64,000 nt of DNA from Peptococcaceae bacterium (GCA_012517475.1 JAAYUV010000053.1:28049-92048), one strand, 5' to 3'. Counted from the stretch's first letter, positions 53,435-62,737 are shown. Translations and numbers: made by a program. Notes: generated by a model not told the origin, from the letters alone.

Positions 53435-53907
53435 TTTGAATAACCCACTCTTTCTTTTCGATATATAATGAACTTCTCAATAACTAATGCGCTCAGATAC
53501 AGGTTCTGGCAAACATGCCCTGCATCCAGCAGCAAGTACCTGTACCCCCTTTCTCCATACCTCCATACCATCCCCTCTTTGACGGCTGCCCAGAAAAAAA
53601 CAACAGCGGCATCTTTGATAAAACTTTGCCCCAGACAGGCTTCAGTAATCTTATCGATCAGCTTGTCTTCCTGATCAATTACCATTAGGGCGTGTTTAAG
53701 AGCCAGAAAGCGATATATTCCCGGTTTTAGACCATGGACATGATTTACCTGCATATAAGTTTCAAAAGCATGGCAGGATCCGGCCGAGGGTACGGTCCTG
53801 AACGTAGTAACTGCAGGTACAATTTCTTTTACTCCCTGTGTACACCAAAGGAGATAGGAAAGTTCCCCCAGAGTGACCGGCTCCTCTGAATACTTACGGA
53901 TAGCTTT
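53410..53907 (-). pseudogene. SagB/ThcOx-type nitroreductase remnant, 5' truncated
   Basis: The open frame from 53907 reads IRKYSEEPVTLGELSYLLW and VPSAGSCHAFETYMQVNHVHGL. It continues through PGIYRFLALKHAL to YRYLLLDAGHVCQNLYLSAL, all typical of SagB-family FMN oxidoreductases. A TGA stands directly before it and no usable start codon or the expected upstream RRS segment is present. The only Met (53752-53754) would give a half protein. It is therefore probably a broken gene, lying against the divergent M15 peptidase gene. Confidence 0.62.
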
Positions 53908-54036
53908 TCACAAAAAGGCTTATCTTATTTTGGAAGTTCTTAACCGCGCCAAAGAGTGAAACATATATATGGTAAGAAGACATATATCACAAAAGAAAAA
54001 ATCCAAAGGAATTGTTTATCTCAGGAGGAGGATTTT

Positions 54037-54642
54037 ATGGGTGTTCAGGATACCGGATGTTTAAGCAGGGTTCCCGCCGGTCATGGGTTAATCAGAGAAT
54101 ACAACGGCAGCTGCACGTTCTACCGGGATGACCAGTATGTTTCCCCCAATTTCAGGATGAGAGAATTCAATCCTTCAGGGGTTCGCCCTTACGGAGTGAT
54201 GCGCAGATTGGTAGACCTGCTTCAAACCATGAGATATTCCTTAGGCGTTCCTATCCTTATCACAAGCGGTTACCGGCATGAATCAACACATGAATCAGGA
54301 TTGGCAGTAGATATTTCTGTTCCGAGAAAAACTTTTATCCAGGTTGCCCAAGCCGCGTACAATGCCGGATTCCGCAGGATAGAGGTTATCAAACGCACAG
54401 GAACTTCTTATTGGAATAATATGAGTGTCGGCGGACACGTCCACCTGGATGTTTACGACGGCAGCGGCATTACAACCCGCGGCACAATTTACGATTGTCC
54501 TACTTGCGCTTCCCGCCCTTGTTATCCTTGGTATGCCTGGGGGGCCGGTTCATGGTGGGCAACAAGCCAACCCAATACCTTTAGTCAGCTTCTGAGAAAT
54601 CTCCAGGCTGACAGGGGTAATACCGGATATAGAGGATGTTAA
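54037..54642 (+). CDS. Peptidase M15-like (D-Ala-D-Ala carboxypeptidase fold) protein
   Basis: This 201-residue protein contains FRMREFNPSGVRPYG, then TSGYRHESTHESGLAVDISV with the H-x6-D zinc motif, and VGGHVHLDVY with the later His. These features fit peptidase M15_3/VanY-like domains that cut peptide cross-bridges of peptidoglycan. The C-terminal part is Trp/Tyr/Cys-rich (CPTCASRPCYPWYAWGAGSW). No signal peptide is present; a spore or phage origin is possible. The start at 54037 has AGGAGGAGG upstream. Terminator at 54663. Confidence 0.72.
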   Translation: MGVQDTGCLSRVPAGHGLIREYNGSCTFYRDDQYVSPNFRMREFNPSGVRPYGVMRRLVDLLQTMRYSLGVPILITSGYRHESTHESGLAVDISVPRKTFIQVAQAAYNAGFRRIEVIKRTGTSYWNNMSVGGHVHLDVYDGSGITTRGTIYDCPTCASRPCYPWYAWGAGSWWATSQPNTFSQLLRNLQADRGNTGYRGC

Positions 54643-54662
54643 ACATTGATTCATATAGAAAG

Positions 54663-54688
54663 GGCTGCAGAACGTCAGCCTTTTTTTT
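54663..54688 (+). terminator. Terminator of the M15 peptidase gene
   Basis: GGCTG (54663-54667) and CAGCC (54676-54680) close an 8-base loop and are followed by eight T. It lies 21 bases after the stop. Confidence 0.75.
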
Positions 54689-54860
54689 ATTTTGAATTAT
54701 ATATACTTCAAAGAATTATTATTTCCTTTTTCTTATTATCAATTTCATGTCGGCCAAGGCTTTAACTTTTTTTTGGTTAATTGGAAAGTATTTATTCTAA
54801 TTATTTTAATGAGGATGAAGAAAACTATAGATGAACTATTTTATCAAATGAGGTGAGTGA

Positions 54861-56363
54861 ATGATTTCATGGAAATCCTTGTTAAGAACTAAACCTATAG
54901 AGTTATCTATGAAAGAAGCTGAATCTACAGGCAAGAAAGCCTTATCCAGAACCTTAGGGGCGATTGATCTCACTGCCTTGGGTGTCGGAGCCATTATCGG
55001 AACAGGTATTTTTGTCTTAACAGGGGTAGCTGCTGCGAATTTTGCCGGTCCGGCAATTATTATCTCTTTCATTATTTCCGGTTTGGCCGCCGGGCTTGCC
55101 GCACTATGTTATGCGGAATTGGCTTCTACCGTCCCGGTCGCGGGAAGCGCCTATACTTATACCTATTCCTCTTTGGGTGAGATTGTAGCATGGCTGGTTG
55201 GCTGGAACCTGATCTTAGAATACCTTGTGGCCGCTGCAGCCGTTGCTGTGGGCTGGAGCGGTTATTTCAGCGATATGCTTAAGTCCGTTGGAGTTCCGGT
55301 CCCTGCCGCTTTGACGCTTTCGCCATGGGAAGGGGGATATATCAATCTTCCTGCGGTGATCATCACACTTTTGATTACGTGGGTCGCAATCCGCGGTACA
55401 AGAGAAAGTGCCAAAGCAACCAAATTTATTGTCTTCATCAAACTTTCGGTTATTTTACTGTTTATTGCTGTGGGGGTATTTCGGGTTAGTCCTGCCAACT
55501 GGGTACCGTTTGCTCCTTTTGGGTTTTCTGGAATCATGGCCGGAGCGGCTATTGTATTTTTCGCCTATATTGGTTTTGACGCGGTCGCTACCGCTGCAGA
55601 AGAGGTCAAAGATCCGAAAAGGGATTTACCCCGGGGAATTATCGCTTCATTAAGTATTTCCACCGTTTTGTATATCCTGGTGGCTGCCATTCTCACGGGA
55701 ATGATGAAGTACACTTATTTGAATACTCCTTCCCCCATTTCATCAGCATTGTTGGCGGCAGGAATACGGTGGGCGTCAGCCTTTCTTTCTGTAGGGGCGC
55801 TTGCCGGTTTAACCAGTGTATTGATAGCCGTGATCTTTGCCCAGAGCCGGGTTTTCTTTGCAATGGCGAGGGACGGGCTTCTGCCTCCGGTTTTTGCCAT
55901 GATACATCAAAAATACAAAACCCCTTTTATTAATACCTTAATGGTCGGAGCAGCGGTTTGTCTTATTGCTGCGTTTTTCCCCGTCAAAATTATCGCCGAA
56001 ATGGCTAATATCGGCACACTTTCCGCTTTAGCAGTAGTCTCCCTTGGTGTCATCATCCTCAGAAGGACAAGGCCTGAACTGGACAGACCCTTTAAAGTTC
56101 CCTGGGTTCCCTTTTTACCAGGAATAGCTGTTTTTTCCTGTTTATATCTTATGTTCAACCTGCCGGTTGCAACCTGGATAAGACTCATTATTTGGGTTGG
56201 TATCGGTATTGGAGTATATTTCCTCTACGGGTTTAACCACAGTATCTTAAGGAATCCGGAAATAACCAGAGATGATATGGTTCTTAATAATCTTGTTACC
56301 CCGAATGCCAGAAAAGATCAAGAAAAAAAGAAGCCATTCCGTTTTCGTTTAGGCAGAGCTTAA
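54861..56363 (+). CDS. APC-family amino acid permease (YfnA/CAT-like)
   Basis: This 500-residue protein has 12 or more membrane helices. Key parts are TALGVGAIIGTGIFVLTGVAA (helix 1 with the G-A-I-I-G-T-G substrate loop), GLAALCYAELASTVPVAGSAYTY and VVFFAYIGFDAVATAAEEVKDPKRDLP-type text. It resembles cationic amino acid transporters of the YfnA group. GAGGTGAGTGA precedes the ATG. It stands alone and converges with a GNAT gene 5 bases away. Confidence 0.9.
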   Translation: MISWKSLLRTKPIELSMKEAESTGKKALSRTLGAIDLTALGVGAIIGTGIFVLTGVAAANFAGPAIIISFIISGLAAGLAALCYAELASTVPVAGSAYTYTYSSLGEIVAWLVGWNLILEYLVAAAAVAVGWSGYFSDMLKSVGVPVPAALTLSPWEGGYINLPAVIITLLITWVAIRGTRESAKATKFIVFIKLSVILLFIAVGVFRVSPANWVPFAPFGFSGIMAGAAIVFFAYIGFDAVATAAEEVKDPKRDLPRGIIASLSISTVLYILVAAILTGMMKYTYLNTPSPISSALLAAGIRWASAFLSVGALAGLTSVLIAVIFAQSRVFFAMARDGLLPPVFAMIHQKYKTPFINTLMVGAAVCLIAAFFPVKIIAEMANIGTLSALAVVSLGVIILRRTRPELDRPFKVPWVPFLPGIAVFSCLYLMFNLPVATWIRLIIWVGIGIGVYFLYGFNHSILRNPEITRDDMVLNNLVTPNARKDQEKKKPFRFRLGRA

Positions 56364-56368
56364 ATATT

Positions 56369-56881
56369 TCAGAGTACTTTAGCGAATAACAATTGGTCAA
56401 TGGTTTGACCAAATTTCGTAATGCTCTTTCTTAAACGGCCTTCAAATATATATCCTGATTTTTCGAGGACACGGACGGAAGCCGGATTTGTGGCAAAAAC
56501 ACCTGCATATAACCGGCAAAGATCAAAATTTTGAAATGCAAAAGCAGTAATCGCTTTTACGGCTTCCGTCATAACCCCTTTATTCCAATAATCTTCTCCC
56601 AGCCAATATCCAATTTCAGCGCTGCGTCTGAATATATCCCCCTGAGATTCAAAGCTGATCCCTCCCACAGCCTGGTCTTTAATCACAATTGCAAAATTCG
56701 TTTGGGGAAAATCATGGGTTGCTATTTTCAACCAATTATCCGCAGCAGTTTCATCATACGGGTAAGGGAAACGGTCTTTAACCATCCTGGCCACTTTGAT
56801 ATTATCCGCATTTTTGATTAAAGAGTCCTTATCTTCCCAGCGCCATTCCCTGAGTACACATTTCTTGAGAACAATGTTCAT
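56369..56881 (-). CDS. GNAT acetyltransferase, RimJ/RimL type
   Basis: This 170-residue protein starts IVLKKCVLREWRWEDKDSL. It has the RimL-type sequence AEIGYWLGEDYWNKGVMTEAV, where the acetyl-CoA loop is degenerate. NPASVRVLEKSGYIFEGRLRKSI closes the domain. The substrate may be a protein N-terminus, an amino acid or an antibiotic. GGGGAGA precedes the ATG. Confidence 0.85.
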   Translation of the reverse strand: MNIVLKKCVLREWRWEDKDSLIKNADNIKVARMVKDRFPYPYDETAADNWLKIATHDFPQTNFAIVIKDQAVGGISFESQGDIFRRSAEIGYWLGEDYWNKGVMTEAVKAITAFAFQNFDLCRLYAGVFATNPASVRVLEKSGYIFEGRLRKSITKFGQTIDQLLFAKVL

Positions 56882-56930
56882 TTGACAATTCTCCCCGTAT
56901 TGTAATCAATCTATTTCATACGAGATTTCT

Positions 56931-57509
56931 TTAAGTTACTGGTTTAGCTAAGATTCTTTGGACTTCATTCTGATCCAGTTTGCTGATTGATAAGGGTTCC
57001 CCGGGAACTATCGACTTGTCTGACAAGAACATTTCCCACCAGCCAATATCCCACCACTGGCCGAGTTTATAGCCTACTTGATGAAAATGAGCGTTTTTCT
57101 TAAAACCAAAGTACTCGTGAATTCCTACACTTTTTGGATGTGGGAGACAAATACACGCGTAAAGATTAAAATACCCCTGTAACCTGAGAATCGCAAAAAG
57201 GGAAGAATACAAAGCTTTTCCCACCCCTTTGCCATGCCAATGACCATCAATATAGATGGAAACATCCACTGCCCAGCGGTAAGCCGCACGTTCCCGGTGC
57301 TTTGATGCATACGCATATCCTCTGATCTGTCCGCCTTCTTCCCAGACCAGCCAGCAATAATTGTCCAGGGAGCAGCGTATGCGCCTCCTGATCTCGACAA
57401 TGGTCGGAACTTCGGTTTCAAAACTAACGGCAGTGTCTTCTATGTAGGGCCGATAGATGTTCAGAATCTCCTGAGCATCTTCCTCCCGAGCAAGCCTTAT
57501 ATTTCCCAT
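56931..57509 (-). CDS. GNAT acetyltransferase, phosphinothricin acetyltransferase-like
   Basis: This 192-residue protein has IRLAREEDAQEILNIYRPYIEDTAVSFE. The acetyl-CoA loop is DGHWHGKGVGKALYSSLFAI. It ends with YFGFKKNAHFHQVGYKLGQWWDIGWWEM, the classical PAT signature. Such enzymes acetylate phosphinothricin, methionine sulfoximine or similar amino acids. The C-terminal tail adds about 25 residues. AAGGGA precedes the ATG. Confidence 0.87.
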   Translation of the reverse strand: MGNIRLAREEDAQEILNIYRPYIEDTAVSFETEVPTIVEIRRRIRCSLDNYCWLVWEEGGQIRGYAYASKHRERAAYRWAVDVSIYIDGHWHGKGVGKALYSSLFAILRLQGYFNLYACICLPHPKSVGIHEYFGFKKNAHFHQVGYKLGQWWDIGWWEMFLSDKSIVPGEPLSISKLDQNEVQRILAKPVT

Positions 57510-57591
57510 GATAATCCCTTCTATCTTACATATGGTTTTATGGTTAAAATTATTACCTTTTTGAAATTTTGAAATATCCCTTTACTCAAAT

Positions 57592-58260
57592 TTATAGTTT
57601 ATCATCGGTTGCCCTACCGTCTCCCTGTACAGGAATTTCTTCTCCCAGGAAAGTAGGTTTAGGTTTAAGAATAGCCATCATAAAATCCTTATTCCTCGCA
57701 GCGATTTCCCTTAGTTCATAAAACCCCATATTCAAATAATCTCTTTTATCGGAACAAACCCCATAAGCTTCTAAACCCAGTTCCCTGGCAATAAATACAG
57801 CCCGCATCAAATGGTATTTCTGAGTAACGATGATTACTTTTTTGACTTGAAATATATCACGGGCCCGGTAAATACTCTCATAGGTGCTGAAACCGGCGTG
57901 ATCCATGAAAACATCCTGCCCGGGAACGCCTTTTTCCTTCAGAAAGTCTTTCATGGAATTCACTTCGTCGTAATCTTTCCTTCCATGATCTCCGCTTACA
58001 ATAATTTTAGGAGCCTTCCCTTTTTCATACAGGTCATAGCCAACTGAAAGACGGTCATCCAATACCTGGGAAACAGTTCCATCGGGAAATACATAAGCGC
58101 CTAAAATTAAAACAGCATCTGCTTCAGGTATCTCCTCAGGCTGAGCGATATACTTTAACCCTCTATACTGTACAAAGTTGTTGATCAAAAGTGCCGCCAA
58201 GACGACGAGAACACCCATAGTTAGTACGACAACAATAGCTTGTTTTATTCTTCTTTTCAA
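57592..58260 (-). CDS. SanA/YdcF-family DUF218 envelope protein
   Basis: This 222-residue protein has an N-terminal membrane segment, IVVVLTMGVLVVLAALLI. The DUF218 core has ADAVLILGAYVFPDGTVSQVLDDRL, KIIVSGDHG, NSMKDFLKEKGVP and VIIVTQKYHLMRAVFIARELG. SanA relatives affect envelope permeability and vancomycin sensitivity. The start is TTG with AAGAGG upstream. It is probably monocistronic. Confidence 0.85.
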   Translation of the reverse strand: MKRRIKQAIVVVLTMGVLVVLAALLINNFVQYRGLKYIAQPEEIPEADAVLILGAYVFPDGTVSQVLDDRLSVGYDLYEKGKAPKIIVSGDHGRKDYDEVNSMKDFLKEKGVPGQDVFMDHAGFSTYESIYRARDIFQVKKVIIVTQKYHLMRAVFIARELGLEAYGVCSDKRDYLNMGFYELREIAARNKDFMMAILKPKPTFLGEEIPVQGDGRATDDKL

Positions 58261-58446
58261 ACAAATAACCTCTTTTTCGGACTATTTCCAAGCAAATTCA
58301 TTTCTTATTATAACATGCCTGTCAAAGATACCGTTGCCATGTAAAGAAAACTCCTGCCGGCAGCAGTTTCATTTTATTGTCTTCCATCTTTCATTGTAGA
58401 TTCCCCCAAACCTGCTTATAATGTTGCATAGAAGGAGAGGAAAAAA

Positions 58447-58586
58447 ATGAAAATGATTGATTTGCGCAGTGACACCGTTACCCTGCAGAGGGTGGACTGA
58501 TGCGTTTTGTCACAAATTACTGGGTGACCGCTGATGATATCCGGTACGTTATCACTTGTATCAGGGAGTTCCTGGCTCTCTCATAA
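58447..58586 (+). pseudogene. Low-specificity L-threonine aldolase, internally deleted
   Basis: From the ATG at 58447, with GAAGGAG upstream, the frame reads MKMIDLRSDTVT, the canonical N-terminus of threonine aldolase, and stops soon after at 58498-58500. In the adjacent frame the sequence continues GLMRFVTNYWVTADDIRYVI to a TAA at 58586, the canonical C-terminus. About 300 central codons, including the PLP lysine region, are gone. The join lies near 58481-58493. A terminator stem follows at 58616-58655. Confidence 0.78.
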
Positions 58587-58615
58587 TTTTGGAAATGATT
58601 TTCCTATACATCAAC

Positions 58616-58655
58616 AAGGGCTGCCCTTTACTCATTTTTGTAAAGAGCAGCCTTT
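58616..58655. terminator. Terminator between ltaE relic and nitroreductase
   Basis: AAGGGCTGCCCTTTAC (58616-58631) and GTAAAGAGCAGCCTTT (58640-58655) pair with one mismatch around an 8-base T-rich loop. It lies between convergent genes and may serve both. Confidence 0.6.
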
Positions 58656-58690
58656 ATGTCATAAATCTACTACGTCAGAAGATCCGGCAA

Positions 58691-59491
58691 TTATTCAGTC
58701 AGAATATTGTACCTTGCGACATCCGGAGATTCAAGAAAGTTCCATTGGCCCTTTACTCCGCTCACTAAAGCCCCTATCTCAATATGAAGCATAGCAATAC
58801 CGCAATCAAGTCGTTTTGATATCCCGGAACTGTTCTTTAGGTTGTCTACCCGGACAGTAATTCCTTGATCTTCAACGACGAACCTCCATGGCTGCCTGTT
58901 TACTGCTGAAGGAGCAACCCGCGCCGCTTCAACGCTTACTTTTATCCACTCAGGAAAGTGACATCCTGATCCGGTAACTAATAACTCTTCAAGAGGCTTC
59001 CTCTTCCTGCTTCGGGCCATACCGGACAGAGTTTTTTCAGTAAAACTATAGTTCCCGGGCACATAGCCAACCGGGGTAACAGCCAGAACTGCTTCCTCTT
59101 TCTCTATCTTCAGATGGGTGGTAACCATTTCCGGTCTAAAGGTCCCCCCTATCCAGCAGGTTGCTAATCCCGACGCAGTTGCTTCCAAAATAAAACATTC
59201 TCCGAGATATCCTACCTTCTCTTGGACGTGGGGATCGGACATCAAACCAAGGAAAGCGGCATAAGCCGGAGCGCCTTTAATCCGGCCATACCCTCCGATC
59301 AGCCCTTTGAATACCGGGTCCGGATCGGCGGAAATAAAGGCCACCCTTGCCCCCGGCAAATGCTTGTTCAATTCATGAGTAAAATTCTCCAAGTGATGAA
59401 TGGTCTCACCAGATAGCTGCTTGCCGTTAAATTGCCTGCGCGAATGCCTTTGATAAATCGCATCAAGCCAACGTTCTGCCGGAATCTTCAT
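58691..59491 (-). CDS. Nitroreductase-family protein (TM1586 type)
   Basis: This 266-residue protein shows DAIYQRHSRRQFNGKQLS, the FMN-phosphate segment with adjacent Arg residues. AFLGLMSDPHVQEKVGYLGECFILEATASGLATCWIGG and APSAVNRQPWRFVVED are two further halves of the fold. It is a fused, dimer-like nitroreductase as in TM1586. The substrate is unknown; NAD(P)H-dependent reduction by bound FMN is assumed. AAGGGGGG precedes the ATG. Confidence 0.87.
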   Translation of the reverse strand: MKIPAERWLDAIYQRHSRRQFNGKQLSGETIHHLENFTHELNKHLPGARVAFISADPDPVFKGLIGGYGRIKGAPAYAAFLGLMSDPHVQEKVGYLGECFILEATASGLATCWIGGTFRPEMVTTHLKIEKEEAVLAVTPVGYVPGNYSFTEKTLSGMARSRKRKPLEELLVTGSGCHFPEWIKVSVEAARVAPSAVNRQPWRFVVEDQGITVRVDNLKNSSGISKRLDCGIAMLHIEIGALVSGVKGQWNFLESPDVARYNILTE

Positions 59492-59637
59492 ATCAAAAGC
59501 CCCCCCTTGCTCTTGATGATTAAAGTTTTCCTTTTCTTATTGAATCCATCTGCGGTTTTAATATATACTTTCTACAATTACATATTTATACATATCATAT
59601 CAAAGTACTTTCAATGATGACAATGGGGAGAACGAAC

Positions 59638-60285
59638 ATGATTTTTTCACCTTGGGAACTCGTTTCTTTTATTGGTTTGGTTATACTCTTAGTGATCTTT
59701 CCTGGTCCCAATATGCTATTAGTAACTCAGTCCGTTGGGCTCTTCGGCAAGAAAACAGGATTTTTTAACGTGGCGGGTATTGTTACTGCCTTATATATTC
59801 ACGCGATTGTCTTTGCCCTGGGGCTGTCCATTATCATGGTTAAATCTTCCGAAGTCTTTCATATCATCCGTATTGCAGGTGGTATTTATCTTATCTATAT
59901 CGGAATATCAAGCATTTGGACATCCACCAGGATAAAAAACAAGGACGGCCTTTCTGAAGAAGAGTATTTGCCTTCTACAAACAAAGAAACCCCGATTAAA
60001 TCGTATCTAAAGGGTTTAATTTCCTGTGTGCTTAATCCGAAAGCGGCCCTTTTCTTTCTCTCTTTTTTCCCCCAATTTATTCATGCCCAATACCCTGTCT
60101 TGACTCAATCCTTAGTTCTCACTCTGGTCTGGTCCGGAATTTCAGTTACCTGGTATTCTGCCCTTATCCTGTTTTTGTCAAGATTTCGTGCCATTTTGGA
60201 GAGCCAAAAATTCAAGAGGAATTTTGGTATCCTAACAGGCACTGCCCTGCTGGGAGTTGGAATAAAAATAGCAATCAATAAATGA
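59638..60285 (+). CDS. LysE-family amino acid exporter
   Basis: This 215-residue protein has six membrane segments and the family start FIGLVILLVIFPGPNMLLVTQSVGLFGKKTGFFNVAGI, with the conserved PGPN. The central part has GGIYLIYIGISSIWTS and CVLNPKAALFFLSFFPQFI. It probably exports a neutral amino acid or homoserine lactone-like compound. The start at 59638 has GGGGAG upstream; the frame extends to 59614 without a binding site. Confidence 0.88.
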   Translation: MIFSPWELVSFIGLVILLVIFPGPNMLLVTQSVGLFGKKTGFFNVAGIVTALYIHAIVFALGLSIIMVKSSEVFHIIRIAGGIYLIYIGISSIWTSTRIKNKDGLSEEEYLPSTNKETPIKSYLKGLISCVLNPKAALFFLSFFPQFIHAQYPVLTQSLVLTLVWSGISVTWYSALILFLSRFRAILESQKFKRNFGILTGTALLGVGIKIAINK

Positions 60286-60288
60286 GTT

Positions 60289-60718
60289 TTAGTGATAGAA
60301 GCCGGCAATAAAATTGGCTGAAGGTAAAAATAACAGCTGCCCCATAAGTGTCCCGATTATTTTGGTAGCAATTAATAAGACCACCAGGGCTTTTACATCT
60401 TCATAGGGTCTCTTTCCTCTTAAAGCCTGATCGGTAATGACAGCGGATTTGGGATAATATTGTTAGCATGTAAGGCTTCTACAACAAGAGATGGAACAGA
60501 TCCGGACAGCTCGAGTTTTCTGACGGCAGCTTCAAATATTCTTAGAAAAGTAGGAATAAGAACTACTCCTAAAACCGTACCAATGGTTGAAGCAAGAATA
60601 ACCTTACGCATGTCCAGTATGGGGTCTATTCCTTGGTCAATGCTTATTCCGATAATTCCGCCTATAAGCGGAGCCTGAAATGTATTTGCTGTTCTGATTC
60701 CCCCAACGTTTTGATATT
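60289..60718 (-). pseudogene. Integral membrane protein remnant with frameshift
   Basis: One frame from 60718 reads QNVGGIRTANTFQAPLIGGI and continues DMRKVILASTIGTVLGVVLI to about 60450. The adjacent frame then continues SAVITDQALRGKRPYEDVKA, LVVLLIATKIIGTLMGQLL and a stop at 60289. The pieces join into one membrane protein C-terminal half. No start or N-terminal half is present, and it overlaps nothing but the end of the LysE gene. The family is not recognised. Confidence 0.6.
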
Positions 60719-60730
60719 ATTCGGAGGCTA

Positions 60731-61492
60731 TCATTTCACAGGATTGGTAAACGTACACGGTAGATTTACGACACATTTGCCGCAGACATCGGCTAAGCCG
60801 AGATCCGGAAACCTCTTGTCATTTTCCAATAGAATCCCGTAACATTTTTTTCTGTCAAAGTGATCGATTTGTAAAGCCTTACCTGCACATCGTTCTATGC
60901 ATTTTTTGCAGGTGCCTTTGGCCTTGTACAGGCAATATTCATTATCTGTGACAGGGTCGGGCTCTATCATGATATTGGTAACGACACTCCCAATCCTTCC
61001 GCAGCATCCTTTGGCTGTGATAAGCATGTTATTGAGACCGAACTTGCCTAAACCGGCCAGATAGGCAACATGCCTGTGTGACCAGTCGCTGATCAGCCGC
61101 TCCTGATCAAAATTATGTGTGGCAGGAATGATTGAGGATTGATATCCCAATTCGGAACATGCTTGATATATACGCTCATTAATTCCGGCAATCAGCTGGT
61201 TTGTCTCAATATAGGCGACTGCCCATTCTCGTGAACTATACTGTCCTTCAAAATTGGATCTCGCAATTTTATTTTCGAAAGGAATAAAATAGGCTATTAC
61301 TGTCCTTGCGCCGGGAAGGATATCCTGGGGCAGAGCGTGGGAAGGACTTACGATTGTTTTTAGTTCCAGAAACCGCCTGTCACAGGCATCGGCAAACCCA
61401 ATAAGCGGTTCACCCCAGCGGGTTTGAACCCCTTCTCGCAAGGGAAAGCTCTTTATTTCTTCAGCGATTATTTGCCTTAAAATATTTTTCAT
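60731..61492 (-). CDS. QueG-like iron-sulfur protein (epoxyqueuosine reductase-related)
   Basis: This 253-residue protein has PGARTVIAYFIPFE in the N-terminal half, VAYLAGLGKFGLNNMLIT in the middle, and a ferredoxin-like Cys motif, CKKCIERCAGKALQIDHFDRKKC, near the C-terminus. A second Cys group, CGKCVVNLPC, follows. QueG proper is about 380 residues, so this is a short relative common in anaerobes, with unproven function. GAGGAGG precedes the ATG. Confidence 0.8.
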   Translation of the reverse strand: MKNILRQIIAEEIKSFPLREGVQTRWGEPLIGFADACDRRFLELKTIVSPSHALPQDILPGARTVIAYFIPFENKIARSNFEGQYSSREWAVAYIETNQLIAGINERIYQACSELGYQSSIIPATHNFDQERLISDWSHRHVAYLAGLGKFGLNNMLITAKGCCGRIGSVVTNIMIEPDPVTDNEYCLYKAKGTCKKCIERCAGKALQIDHFDRKKCYGILLENDKRFPDLGLADVCGKCVVNLPCTFTNPVK

Positions 61493-61508
61493 ATTTCCTC
61501 CTCAATTA

Positions 61509-61799
61509 TTAAAACCAGTAACGAAGAATGAAATATCCGCAGAAGATATTCAGAATGATCATCAACGGTATTCCAACCGTGAATTTTACATGCTGGGTTT
61601 TATGTCTGAATAGATGCATACCCAAATAGACTCCCAGACTTCCCCCAAAGAAAGCAAGAATAAAGAAACGCCTTTCCGGTATCCGCCAACGGTCTTTTCT
61701 GGCTTTACTTTTATCCAAACCGATTGTAAAAAAACCTGCAAGATTGATCACCAGTAAATATATAAATGGATATATACAACTCAAAACCAATCGAACCAC
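61509..61799 (-). CDS. DUF1294 small membrane protein
   Basis: This 96-residue protein has FTIGLDKSKARKDRWRIPERRFFILAFFGGSLGVYLGMHLFRHKT, the DUF1294 hallmark, plus segments at both ends. It overlaps the end of corA by 19 bases, so translation is probably coupled. The start GTG is uncertain. The function is unknown. Confidence 0.82.
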   Translation of the reverse strand: MVRLVLSCIYPFIYLLVINLAGFFTIGLDKSKARKDRWRIPERRFFILAFFGGSLGVYLGMHLFRHKTQHVKFTVGIPLMIILNIFCGYFILRYWF

Positions 61800-62737
61800 C
61801 CTTTGCGTTTAAACCAGATATACATGCCCGAACCAAGAACAGTCATGAAGAAGAGGATCATAAAATATCCGTATCTCCATTTTAACTCAGGCATATACTC
61901 AAAATTCATCCCATAAATCCCGACAATAAAAGTCAAAGGAATGAATATCGTTGTGATTACCGTAAGGACAACCATATGGGTATTCATCCTGTTCGTGTTT
62001 ATCGATAAGTAGCTGTCCCGCATATCCGCAGTCATATCCCTGCTTGATTCTATCATTTCAGAAAGCTTTAACAAATGGTCGTGAATGTCAGCAAAAAACA
62101 TCTTATGTCTCTGAAAATCGTCTACACGTTCGGAATTGATAATGCGGTAAAGAAGATCCCTCATGGAATTAACCAATCTTCTGAGTTTAAGAAGTTTTCT
62201 TCTTATCGAGAAAACCTCATCAATGAGTATTCGGATCGGCTGCTTCTCAGAACGGTCATCCAGGTCGGTAAGGTAGTCTTCGATTCGACTAACCGCAGGG
62301 AAAAATTGGTCTACCACTTTATCCATAATCTGATGGGCAACATAAGCCGGACCGTTCTCCCAGTCTTTTTGGGTTTTCAAGACCTTTTCCCATGCTTCGT
62401 CTATTTCGGAAAGCTGTTCCTTATGATAAGACACGATGAATCGTTGTCCGATAAACAAAGAAATTTCCTCCGGGTCAAGCGTATCTTGGTTGAGAGCATT
62501 AAGGATAATAAAAATGTATTGATCATAATAATCCATTTTTGGTCTATTCAAGGAAAAAACCGCATCCTCAACAGATAAGTGATGAAAATGAAAAAACTCA
62601 TCCAGTAGTGCTGTTTCTTTCCCATCCGGATTACAAAAATCAACCCAATACCAGGATATTTCCGGGCAGTATAACTCTTCAACCGCATTGATTTTCACTT
62701 GTTTCAGTTCTCCGGATACTGCCAGGATTCTGATCAT
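61781..62737 (-). CDS. corA: CorA-family Mg2+/Co2+ transporter
   Basis: This 318-residue protein has a cytoplasmic N-terminal domain with long helices (VSRIEDYLTDLDDRSEKQPI). Two C-terminal membrane segments follow, the first ending in the selectivity motif YGMNFEYMPEL. The basic tail WFKRKGWFDWF is typical. It forms a pentameric channel for Mg2+. The start at 62737 follows AAAGGAGA; the frame extends to 62764. Confidence 0.9.
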   Translation of the reverse strand: MIRILAVSGELKQVKINAVEELYCPEISWYWVDFCNPDGKETALLDEFFHFHHLSVEDAVFSLNRPKMDYYDQYIFIILNALNQDTLDPEEISLFIGQRFIVSYHKEQLSEIDEAWEKVLKTQKDWENGPAYVAHQIMDKVVDQFFPAVSRIEDYLTDLDDRSEKQPIRILIDEVFSIRRKLLKLRRLVNSMRDLLYRIINSERVDDFQRHKMFFADIHDHLLKLSEMIESSRDMTADMRDSYLSINTNRMNTHMVVLTVITTIFIPLTFIVGIYGMNFEYMPELKWRYGYFMILFFMTVLGSGMYIWFKRKGWFDWF

